Positions 7,718-13,776 of a stretch of DNA of 13,776 bases are shown one piece after another (position 1 is the first letter of the stretch; every line of letters begins with the position of its first letter). Below the pieces are notes generated by a model that did no database searches, had not been told where the DNA came from, and saw only the letters and a list, made by a program, of their open reading frames with translations. The stretch covers positions 1 to 13,776 of the forward strand of contig JAWLEN010000063.1 of NCBI GenBank assembly GCA_041686095.1. The letters are read 5' to 3'. The translations under genes were made by a program, and so were the position numbers. Source of the DNA: WJMT01 sp041686095 (lineage in GTDB: Bacteria; Acidobacteriota; Aminicenantia; Aminicenantales; Aminicenantaceae).

Positions 7718-8194
7718 TTTTGTCCCTCTCTTCTTTTTTGAAGCTAAGGACTCAAGTTTTTTCATTTTTCATACTCTAGCCTGTGATGAATTCCCTGTTT
7801 TTAGAAAATTTTTTCACAAGCCGACCTAAATAACCTTAATTTTTTTAGATTGATACTTTTTTGTTTCTGCATCACCTCCCCTGGCATCCATTTTTTCGTT
7901 AATGAGTGTCTGTTATAATATAAAAGCATTTTTTTCTTTTTTTATTATTAATTTATGTATTATATTTAATATATACACTTATTATTCAATTCTTATTATG
8001 CAATTTTCGGGCCAAATTAGTATTTAAATTAACTCTATTGTTATCAGGGATATATAATTATTTTTTCATTTTTGAAAATCAATAAAAATCCATTTTATTG
8101 AATTCAATTCATTTTTATGGATTTTACTTTTTTTTAAATCACTTCATTTGAAGTAAACATTTCAAAAACCATGACAAGCTTAGTGTATAATGTT
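7718..8194. other. Very AT-rich divergent intergenic region
   Basis: No gene is supported here. On the minus strand TTGAAT (7989-7984) and a perfect TATAAT (7964-7959) could drive the receptor, but the 19-base spacing is long and the DNA is so AT-rich that chance matches are expected. A perfect nine-base match to the 16S anti-Shine-Dalgarno (minus-strand GGAGGTGAT, 7879-7871) lies about 160 bases before the receptor start, with only 20-odd-codon ORFs around it. A 9-bp inverted repeat, AAAATCCAT / ATGGATTTT (8085-8093 and 8117-8125), encloses the palindrome ATTGAATTCAAT (8097-8108) and could be an operator or only AT-rich structure. Confidence 0.5.
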
Positions 8195-8245
8195 TATTAA
8201 GGGAGAGGGCAAGGGATGAGGAATCCCCTGCCCTCTCCCTTAATA
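8195..8245. repeat. 51-bp near-perfect palindrome sharing a core with the 173-bp element
   Basis: The outer arms TATTAAGGGAGAGGGCA (8195-8211) and TGCCCTCTCCCTTAATA (8229-8245) are perfect 17-base reverse complements. The stem continues inward through one A/C mismatch and five more pairs (GGGAT 8213-8217 with ATCCC 8223-8227) to a five-base loop. Positions 8207-8230 are identical to 4376-4399. As RNA this would be a very stable hairpin, but no T-run follows on either strand, so it is not a standard terminator. It sits between divergent genes in AT-rich DNA. It is best read as a REP-like unit or a short relative of the element at 4353-4525. Confidence 0.75.
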
Positions 8246-8304
8246 TGTCAAATAAAATCTGCCACGGTATTAGAAATGTTTCATCATTTGAGTTAAAATT
8301 TGGC

Positions 8305-8333
8305 TTGTGAATCCATAAATCTGATGATATATT
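8305..8333 (+). promoter_or_regulatory. Probable promoter of the serine hydrolase gene
   Basis: TTGTGA (8305-8310), a 17-base spacer and TATATT (8328-8333) fit a sigma70-type promoter. Transcription would start near 8340, leaving a leader of about 28 bases that contains the Shine-Dalgarno site AAGGAA (8355-8360). Inferred from spacing and position only. Confidence 0.45.
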
Positions 8334-8367
8334 TTAAAAAGACACAAAAACCTAAAGGAATAAGTCC

Positions 8368-10317
8368 ATGAAAAAAAATAATAGTGCGGTTTTAACCGGT
8401 TTTATATTGATTTTAAGTCTATATGTTTCCCTCCAAGCCCAAGATCCTGAGATAAACAGGTTTCCATTCCAAGCAGAGGCTCTCACTTCCCTGGTGAATA
8501 TTGATCCCGTTGACCTTGAAAAATTTGTAGACGGAATCATGGCTGTCCACATTGCAGACAAACACATCGCCGGCGCCACCTTTTCGTCAGTTAAAAACGG
8601 AAAAATCTGGTTAACCAAAGGATACGGCCTTGCTGACATTGCAAAAAACAAACCGGTTGAAGCAGATAAAACCCTATTCCGGCCGGGTTCTGTATCCAAG
8701 CTTTTTACTTGGACTGCTGTAATGCAGCTTTATGAACAAGGTAAAATCGACCTGAATAAAGATATAAACCAATACCTCAAAGGATTTCAAATACCCGAGA
8801 CATTTCCAGAACCCGTCACCATGGCTCATCTTATGTCTCACACTCCTGGTTTTGAAGAAAAATCCATTGGGATGGCTGCCCGTAAACCCAAAGACCTGTT
8901 ATCTCTTGAAGATTTTCTGAAAAAACATATGCCCAAACGGGTGCGTTCCCCAGGAGAAATCACCTCTTATTCCAATTACGGCTCATCTCTTGCCGGCTAC
9001 ATTGTGGAATGTATTTCAGGGGTTTCATTTGAAGAATACATTGAAGACAACATTTTTGAACCCTTAGGTATGAATCACAGCACATTTCGCCAGCCGCTTC
9101 CTGAGTATTTGGCTGATGACATGTCAATGGGCTATAAGTATGAACAAGGTGTGTTGAAGCCGGATGATTTTGAGCTTCTTAATGGGGTGGCTCCGGCTGG
9201 TGCTTTGAGCACCACAGGAGAAGATATTTCCAAATTCATGATCGCTCATCTTCAAAACGGCCAATATAATGACATAAAAATCCTCAATGAAGAAACAGCC
9301 CATCTCATGCACACCACGCTTTTCACTCATGATCCGCGCCTCAGCGGAAATGCTCACGGCTTTTGGGAATGGGACTATAACAATCTGCATACCATTGGGC
9401 ATGGAGGGGACACTCTTCTTTTTCATTCTTATCTTGTGCTTGTCCCGGAGCATAATATGGGGTTTTTTGTCTCTTACAACAGTGTGGGCGGAAGCGGGGC
9501 TTCGCGGATCCAACTCATAGAGTCAATTCTTGATCGTTATTTCCCCAAAGCCAAAGACCAAGGACCTAAAGTGAAGCCAGAAACCGAAGCCTTTTATCTT
9601 AACAAATTTAGTGGAATATACAGATCAACCAGGGTGAACCATTCCAGTATTGAAAAAGTATCCCAGCTTTTCTCAATTATTAAAATAAAAACAATAGAGG
9701 AGCAGAGACTTCTGATTTCCTCAGGTCCCAGACAAAGCCAGTGGACTCAAGTCGAACCCCTTCTCTTCAAGAAAGTCGGATCCCAGGATAAAATTGTTTT
9801 TAAGGAAAACAAAGACGGTCAGATCACTCATCTCTTTATCGGAGACTCTCCAACAGCTGCTTTTATTAAACTCAAGTGGCATGAAACCCCGGCTTTCCAC
9901 TTTTTTATCCTGGGGCTTGTGGTGTTTTTATTTCTCACCACTCTTTCCTGGCCTCTTGGCGCATTAAGACGTAAAGTCTGCCAGCCCCTATTGGAAAAAC
10001 CAGAGGCTCCTCCGACATTCCGTCTCACGGCCGGGATTATGAGCGGTCTGTGTGTGCTGTTTCTCATTGGATTGGTCTCATTCCTGAGTAATCCGGAACA
10101 AATCATGTATGGAGTCCCCTTTGCTTTAAAAATCTTTCTGGTGATTCCTTTTATATCCTTAGTCCTGGCGGTGGGGGTGTTTATTTTTTCAGGCATTGTG
10201 TGGATAAAAAATTATTGGAACTGGTGCAGCCGGATGTATTATTTTCTGATTCTGGTGGCTTTTGTGGTGTTCCTCTGGTTTTTAAATTACTGGAATCTTC
10301 TGGGTTTTAAGTTCTAA
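8368..10317 (+). CDS. Exported beta-lactamase-fold serine hydrolase with four-helix membrane tail
   Basis: A 649-residue serine hydrolase of the beta-lactamase / penicillin-binding-protein-like family (class C fold: esterases, D-aminopeptidases, PBP4*-like enzymes). AAGGAA at 8355-8360 supports ATG 8368. A signal peptide occupies 1-24 (cleavage near LQAQ). All three active-site motifs are visible: SxxK as S108-V-S-K111, YxN as Y201-S-N203, and HGG at 345-347 in place of KTG, normal for this subfamily. The catalytic domain spans about 50-395, followed by a linker domain (about 405-500) and four hydrophobic helices at roughly 511-529, 553-573, 585-612 and 623-641. The enzyme is therefore probably tethered to the inner membrane with its active site in the periplasm. 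The substrate is not predictable; peptidoglycan fragments, peptides and esters are all possible. This fold alone is not evidence of antibiotic resistance. A zinc-ribbon gene follows 9 bases later. Confidence 0.88.
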   Translation: MKKNNSAVLTGFILILSLYVSLQAQDPEINRFPFQAEALTSLVNIDPVDLEKFVDGIMAVHIADKHIAGATFSSVKNGKIWLTKGYGLADIAKNKPVEADKTLFRPGSVSKLFTWTAVMQLYEQGKIDLNKDINQYLKGFQIPETFPEPVTMAHLMSHTPGFEEKSIGMAARKPKDLLSLEDFLKKHMPKRVRSPGEITSYSNYGSSLAGYIVECISGVSFEEYIEDNIFEPLGMNHSTFRQPLPEYLADDMSMGYKYEQGVLKPDDFELLNGVAPAGALSTTGEDISKFMIAHLQNGQYNDIKILNEETAHLMHTTLFTHDPRLSGNAHGFWEWDYNNLHTIGHGGDTLLFHSYLVLVPEHNMGFFVSYNSVGGSGASRIQLIESILDRYFPKAKDQGPKVKPETEAFYLNKFSGIYRSTRVNHSSIEKVSQLFSIIKIKTIEEQRLLISSGPRQSQWTQVEPLLFKKVGSQDKIVFKENKDGQITHLFIGDSPTAAFIKLKWHETPAFHFFILGLVVFLFLTTLSWPLGALRRKVCQPLLEKPEAPPTFRLTAGIMSGLCVLFLIGLVSFLSNPEQIMYGVPFALKIFLVIPFISLVLAVGVFIFSGIVWIKNYWNWCSRMYYFLILVAFVVFLWFLNYWNLLGFKF

Positions 10318-10326
10318 CGTTCTGAT

Positions 10327-10524
10327 ATGTTTTTCTTTATTGGAGGCATACAGCCTAAGACTGTAAATCTGGATAAAAATCCCCGAAACTGTCCTGAATG
10401 CGGGCATTTTGACTTGTATTTAAAAAGAACAGACAGTTATCTCAGTCTGTTTTTCATTCCTCTGTTTCCTGTTAAAAAAGGAGCTCCTTTTATGAAATGT
10501 GAAAACTGCGGTTATGAAGTCTGA
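10327..10524 (+). CDS. Small zinc-ribbon protein
   Basis: A 65-residue protein with two cysteine pairs, CPEC (about residues 22-25) and CENC (about 58-61), which together can bind one zinc ion. The segment between them (YLSLFFIPLFPVKKGAPFMKC) is a pattern I recall from a widespread family of short zinc-ribbon proteins of unknown role. There is no signal peptide; the N-terminus MFFFIGGIQPK is only mildly hydrophobic. The start is 9 bases after the hydrolase stop with no clear Shine-Dalgarno site of its own, so translation probably depends on the upstream gene. Its stop (10522-10524) directly abuts the stop of the convergent PhoU-like gene. The zinc-binding motif is clear, the function unknown. 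Confidence 0.75.
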   Translation: MFFFIGGIQPKTVNLDKNPRNCPECGHFDLYLKRTDSYLSLFFIPLFPVKKGAPFMKCENCGYEV

Positions 10525-11217
10525 TTAACTCTTGTTCGGTTTTTTCCCAGTTTTTTTGGGACTGAATCCAATTCTGTCAAATGGATTCACCACACTGGTG
10601 GTGATGTTCCTCAAATGTGAATTGATTCGCTTCAACTGCCTTGAATAGAGAGCCAGAGCTGCGGCATCCCCTGGTTTTATATTCTTATCTTTTTCACGAA
10701 CCAACGCGATCAAACAGTCATCGCAGGATTGATTCACCCAGCTGTACTCCTCCAGAAGCCTTAAAGCTGATTCCTTTTCTCCTGCTTCAAAACACCTTCT
10801 TGTCCGAATGAAATTATCTTCCACGGCTTCTTCAATGCGCCTGAGCTGCTCTTCTAATATTCCTCCGTGGAGCTTGCCCGGGTGCTCTAACGCCAACTCA
10901 ACCATGTTTTTAGTGTAATCTCCAATGCGTTCTATATCAATGATAATGCTGACCAGGGCCAGGCCTGAAGGCAGCATTTCAGGTCCGCTGACCACTAAAT
11001 GATTGAAAACATCTCGACGCACTTCCCTTTCATAACTATTGACCTCTAAATCTCTATCACGAATATTTATGTCAACTTCATGGTCTTCTCTATTTCTTAA
11101 AGACTCTCTGGATTTCATAAACATTTCTCTGGTTAAATCCAGCATAATGAATGACCTTCGGTATGCCCTATCCATTAAGGTATCTTTTCTAAAGATGGAA
11201 AGCCATTTTTTAAACAT
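10525..11217 (-). CDS. PhoU-like phosphate-uptake regulator
   Basis: A 230-residue, mostly helical cytoplasmic protein. A strong Shine-Dalgarno site (GAGGAGA on the minus strand, near 11224-11231) precedes ATG 11217. The first PhoU metal-binding motif is present as DIERIGDYTKN (residues 94-104, with E96 and D100 in the ExxxD positions). The second repeat aligns as QLKRINSHLRNI (194-205), where lysine 196 and serine 200 stand at the usual acidic positions, so that metal site appears lost. A basic C-terminal tail (KKTGKKPNKS) follows. It lies 35 bases downstream of the Na+/phosphate cotransporter gene and is surely co-transcribed. In this family PhoU domains restrain phosphate import, and many NptA-type transporters carry one fused at the C-terminus; here it is a separate protein. 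No pst genes or phoR/phoB are in the window. Confidence 0.82.
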   Translation of the reverse strand: MFKKWLSIFRKDTLMDRAYRRSFIMLDLTREMFMKSRESLRNREDHEVDINIRDRDLEVNSYEREVRRDVFNHLVVSGPEMLPSGLALVSIIIDIERIGDYTKNMVELALEHPGKLHGGILEEQLRRIEEAVEDNFIRTRRCFEAGEKESALRLLEEYSWVNQSCDDCLIALVREKDKNIKPGDAAALALYSRQLKRINSHLRNITTSVVNPFDRIGFSPKKTGKKPNKS

Positions 11218-11252
11218 ATCTATCTCTCCTCAAACCTGAAATTATTCACTCA

Positions 11253-12359
11253 TCACCTAAATAAATATATAATTAAAATGGGAATCACAAAAAATACAAT
11301 CAATATATATATTACAGGTATGTATTTTTTTTTGGCAGAAAAAGTTGCGAATTTCTTAGCCATAGAGATAGGGATAAATCTAAAGGGCCACCAAACAGCA
11401 ATGCCCATTATATTGAACAGCAAATGGGAAAAGGCCACAATAATGGCAGCCAGGTTTCCTGTGACTAAAGCCGCTAAAATAGCAGTGACAGTGGTTCCTA
11501 TATTAGAACCTAATGTATAGGGAAATATTTGAGCTATGGTTAAAAGCCCGGCTCCAGCCATAGGAACTGCCAATGAAGTGATGATAGAGCTGCTCTGCAC
11601 CAGGGAGGTCAATATCATTCCTAATAAAAAAGCCCGAAAGGCTGTTTTAAATATATATTTGTCAAACCACACTTCTGCTTTATGCACCACCAGTATTTTT
11701 AAAGATTTAACCATTCGGGAAAGAGCCAACAAAAGAAACCCCAGAGACAGTATCAATAAAATCCAGGGATAGTGACCGAGAAATTTTATCAATACATCCA
11801 CTGCGGGTTGAGTCAAAGCTTTGACCGGACTTAAAAATTTAAGTCCTCCTATGTTTTGAAATGTCTTTCCCATAAAAGTGGCGGCATATCCCAAAAAATT
11901 TGTGAAATACTGCAGAGGAAACAACACAGCCACAGCCAGCACATTAAAAAAATCATGGACAATGGCTGCTGAAAGAGCTCGTTCGAATTCTATGCTTCTT
12001 TTTGCCTGGGTCATAGAAACAATCAGATTTGTAACTGAAGTGCCTATATTGGCTCCCATTATAATGGGGATAGCATTGGTGATATTAATAGCTCCCCCAG
12101 CCACGAGTCCCACCACAATAGAGGTTGTGGAGGAAGAGGATTGGACTATGGAGGTAGCGAGTACCCCAATAAACAAACCCACTAAAGGATTGCTGGTTGT
12201 TTCAATTAAATTTTTGGCAAATCCTTTTCCAAACAGCTTTAAGGAGGATCCCATAAGTTCAAGGCTGAACAAAAACAGATAAATAAAGAGCAATAAAAAA
12301 AGGAAATTAAAAAGGGTGATATGTCTGTTATAGAATTCTTTTATTTTTTCTAAAGCCAT
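11253..12359 (-). CDS. Na+/phosphate cotransporter (NptA/YjbB-type, SLC34-like)
   Basis: A 368-residue polytopic inner-membrane protein that should import inorganic phosphate with sodium. It has the inverted double repeat typical of the Na/Pi cotransporter family: QSSSSTTS at 73-80 with GANIGT at 102-107, and QSSSIITS at 255-262 with GSNIGT at 284-289. Hydrophobic segments are spread from about residue 14 to 367. The length matches the transporter core without the C-terminal PhoU domain found in longer members; that function is supplied by the next gene 35 bases downstream. ATG 12359 is preceded by an AAGG-type ribosome site about ten bases upstream. The 115 bases separating it from the isomerase gene contain no obvious terminator or separate promoter, so read-through from the isomerase gene is possible. 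Confidence 0.88.
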   Translation of the reverse strand: MALEKIKEFYNRHITLFNFLFLLLFIYLFLFSLELMGSSLKLFGKGFAKNLIETTSNPLVGLFIGVLATSIVQSSSSTTSIVVGLVAGGAINITNAIPIIMGANIGTSVTNLIVSMTQAKRSIEFERALSAAIVHDFFNVLAVAVLFPLQYFTNFLGYAATFMGKTFQNIGGLKFLSPVKALTQPAVDVLIKFLGHYPWILLILSLGFLLLALSRMVKSLKILVVHKAEVWFDKYIFKTAFRAFLLGMILTSLVQSSSIITSLAVPMAGAGLLTIAQIFPYTLGSNIGTTVTAILAALVTGNLAAIIVAFSHLLFNIMGIAVWWPFRFIPISMAKKFATFSAKKKYIPVIYILIVFFVIPILIIYLFR

Positions 12360-12474
12360 ATTGAATCAGCCTTAATGCTCTCTTGTGATATGGAGGGTTT
12401 GTCCTCTGATCCAGTTTTTAAAAAACAAGAACACACAGTCACCAGGTTTTTTATCTCATTATCATAAAAATTTT

Positions 12475-13776
12475 TCAAGATTTGATCATTTTTGCCAGCT
12501 TACTGAGTCCTTTAAGAGTTTGGCTTTTTAAATCAATTCTGAGTATTCTTCTGTTTTTTTGTTGGAGAGCTTGAAAATCCCCTACAGATTGAGCTTTAAT
12601 AATGGAACCAAAAGAATAATCTTTTCCAGGAACTTTGATATCTGTTTGAGGGGAATCAACAATCTGGAGAAAAATTCCTTTATCCGGACCTCCTTTATGA
12701 AGCTGGCCAGTGGAATGGAGGAATCGAGGACCATAACCCATGGTGGTGGCGATTCCACATTTTTTCTGTATTTCCTTTCTTATTTTTTGAATTTTTTGCT
12801 TTACTTTTTCAGATGGGGCTAAATAAACCTGAAAAGCGGCATAGTCTCCTTTTATTACTCCGGAGAGTTCCTTGAGGACTGCTTTTTTTAACGAATCCTC
12901 ATCTTCTATCGAAAATGTCTGAACATCTTCTTTAAAATCACGTTTTCCCTGGGATATATTTTTCATAGCTTCTTTGGCAAAATCTTTAGCTGCTTGAACA
13001 TCAGGCTGATTGAAAGGATGAATATCTAAATAAGAACCAGCTGCAGCCACACCTATCTCCCAGTTAAACATCTCTTTTCCTAAATCATATTTATCTTGAA
13101 GCCTTATTTCAATACAAGGGATCTCTTTTTGTTTTGTTTTTTCTATGTATTTTTTTATTTCTTTGTATTCATCATCCAAATAAAAAAATATGTAAAAGCG
13201 ATCCTTGGCATCTAGACCTTTATCAATCCAGGGTTCATCAATAACAGGAATGATTCCCTTCCCATCTTTTCCCAGACTCTCTGCAACTAACTGCTCAATC
13301 CAGTCAGGAAAAGCTTTTAGAGATTTTGAAGTCACAAAATAGAGTTTATCTCTTTTCTCTCCCACAGCCCCTAAGGCAGCTCCCAAAAAGAGCCCTGGAT
13401 CATTTTTATCCTGGTCTAAGAGTTTTTTTATATCCACACCGATTAAAGATGCCGGGACCAGTCCAAATTCAGTAAAAGCTGAAAACCGGCCTCCCACATC
13501 TGAATAAGGATTGAATATTTTTCTAAATCCTTTTTTCTGGGCTTCCCGCATAAGAGGAGTGCCGTAATCAGTAACAGCAACAAAGTGTTTTCCTGGTTCT
13601 GCATCTTCTTTTTCCACTTCAGCCCAAAAAAAATGAAATAATGACATAGTTTCCAATGTTGTACCTGATTTACTGGAGACCAAAAAAAGAGTGGCTTTCA
13701 AATCCAGTCTCTTTCTTATTTGCTCCACAGCCTGAGGATGAGTGCTGTCACAAACAGTGAGCTTAGGAAAGCCGGG
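12475..13776 (-). CDS. pgi: Glucose-6-phosphate isomerase domain, C-terminal part (5' end beyond the window; possibly a transaldolase fusion)
   Basis: The frame is open through the right edge (residues PGFPKLTVCDSTHPQAVEQ precede the GTG at 13728), so that GTG is internal and 433 residues of a longer protein are visible. The enzyme interconverts glucose 6-phosphate and fructose 6-phosphate in the cytoplasm. Visible family features are the sugar-phosphate-binding loop SSKSGTT (about 13677-13657), the VGGRFSAFTEFGLVPA block (near 13500-13450), the HPFNQPDVQAAK segment (near 13010) and the GYGPRFLHSTGQLHKGG region (near 12740-12690). The last block and the sequence after it resemble the isomerase half of bifunctional transaldolase/phosphoglucose isomerases, so an N-terminal transaldolase domain may lie outside the window. 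A stand-alone isomerase is the alternative. It is transcribed toward the phosphate transporter genes. Confidence 0.85.
   Translation of the reverse strand, partial: PGFPKLTVCDSTHPQAVEQIRKRLDLKATLFLVSSKSGTTLETMSLFHFFWAEVEKEDAEPGKHFVAVTDYGTPLMREAQKKGFRKIFNPYSDVGGRFSAFTEFGLVPASLIGVDIKKLLDQDKNDPGLFLGAALGAVGEKRDKLYFVTSKSLKAFPDWIEQLVAESLGKDGKGIIPVIDEPWIDKGLDAKDRFYIFFYLDDEYKEIKKYIEKTKQKEIPCIEIRLQDKYDLGKEMFNWEIGVAAAGSYLDIHPFNQPDVQAAKDFAKEAMKNISQGKRDFKEDVQTFSIEDEDSLKKAVLKELSGVIKGDYAAFQVYLAPSEKVKQKIQKIRKEIQKKCGIATTMGYGPRFLHSTGQLHKGGPDKGIFLQIVDSPQTDIKVPGKDYSFGSIIKAQSVGDFQALQQKNRRILRIDLKSQTLKGLSKLAKMIKS

Noticed and set aside
8195..8245. Palindrome as a rho-independent terminator
   Set aside because: There is no T-run on either side and no gene ends next to it; the flanking genes are divergent.
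8368..10317. Antibiotic-resistance beta-lactamase
   Set aside because: The fold is shared by many esterases and peptidases; the YxN/HGG motifs and membrane tail do not single out a beta-lactamase.
11878..12282. 134-codon plus-strand ORF opposite the Na+/phosphate transporter
   Set aside because: It is antisense to the conserved QSSS and GANIGT region, whose low-complexity codons keep the reverse frame open.
13726..13728. GTG as the start codon of the isomerase gene
   Set aside because: The frame continues to the window edge with family-like sequence (FPKLTVCDSTHPQ), so this is an internal valine codon.
1..13776. CRISPR array, tRNA or rRNA genes, transposase or phage genes
   Set aside because: No regularly spaced direct repeats, cloverleaf, rRNA-like segment or recognisable mobility protein was seen.

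Overview
The window reads like chromosomal DNA from a Gram-negative, AT-leaning bacterium of the Acidobacteriota / Candidatus Aminicenantes type. The evidence is the combination of tandem GWxTD-domain proteins, a very large carboxypeptidase-regulatory-domain TonB-dependent receptor, TPR proteins with the same regulatory domain, and a glucose-6-phosphate isomerase of the kind often fused to transaldolase. This placement is an inference from gene families; there is no rRNA or tRNA here to fix it.

Layout. Positions 1-109 (minus) hold the first 36 codons of a gene that leaves the window, with a clear promoter and Shine-Dalgarno site. Divergent from it, 345-4349 (plus) is a three-gene operon: a GWxTD protein with a TPR tail, a shorter GWxTD paralogue overlapping it by 4 bases, and a TPR protein with an N-terminal carboxypeptidase-regulatory-like domain. 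All three carry export signals. Downstream comes a 173-bp GC-rich inverted-repeat element, then a strong bidirectional terminator shared with the convergent 1022-residue TonB-dependent receptor (4639-7707, minus). A 660-bp very AT-rich gap follows and contains a 51-bp near-perfect palindrome that shares a 24-base core with the 173-bp element. Next are an exported serine hydrolase with a four-helix membrane tail (8368-10317) and a small zinc-ribbon protein (10327-10524), both plus. The right end is a minus-strand series: a phosphoglucose-isomerase-type enzyme cut by the window edge (12475-13776), a Na+/phosphate cotransporter (11253-12359) and a PhoU-like protein (10525-11217).

How the genes may work together. 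The left two thirds is rich in envelope proteins: five consecutive genes encode products with export signals (periplasm, outer membrane or anchored to a membrane). The GWxTD/TPR operon is the most interesting part functionally because the role of GWxTD domains is not established. The right end links sodium-driven phosphate uptake and its PhoU-like partner with a sugar-phosphate enzyme; the transporter/PhoU pairing is well known, while the link to the isomerase is only proximity.

I see no CRISPR array, transposase, phage gene, tRNA or rRNA. The strongest candidate for something undescribed is the palindromic repeat family, followed by the GWxTD operon.
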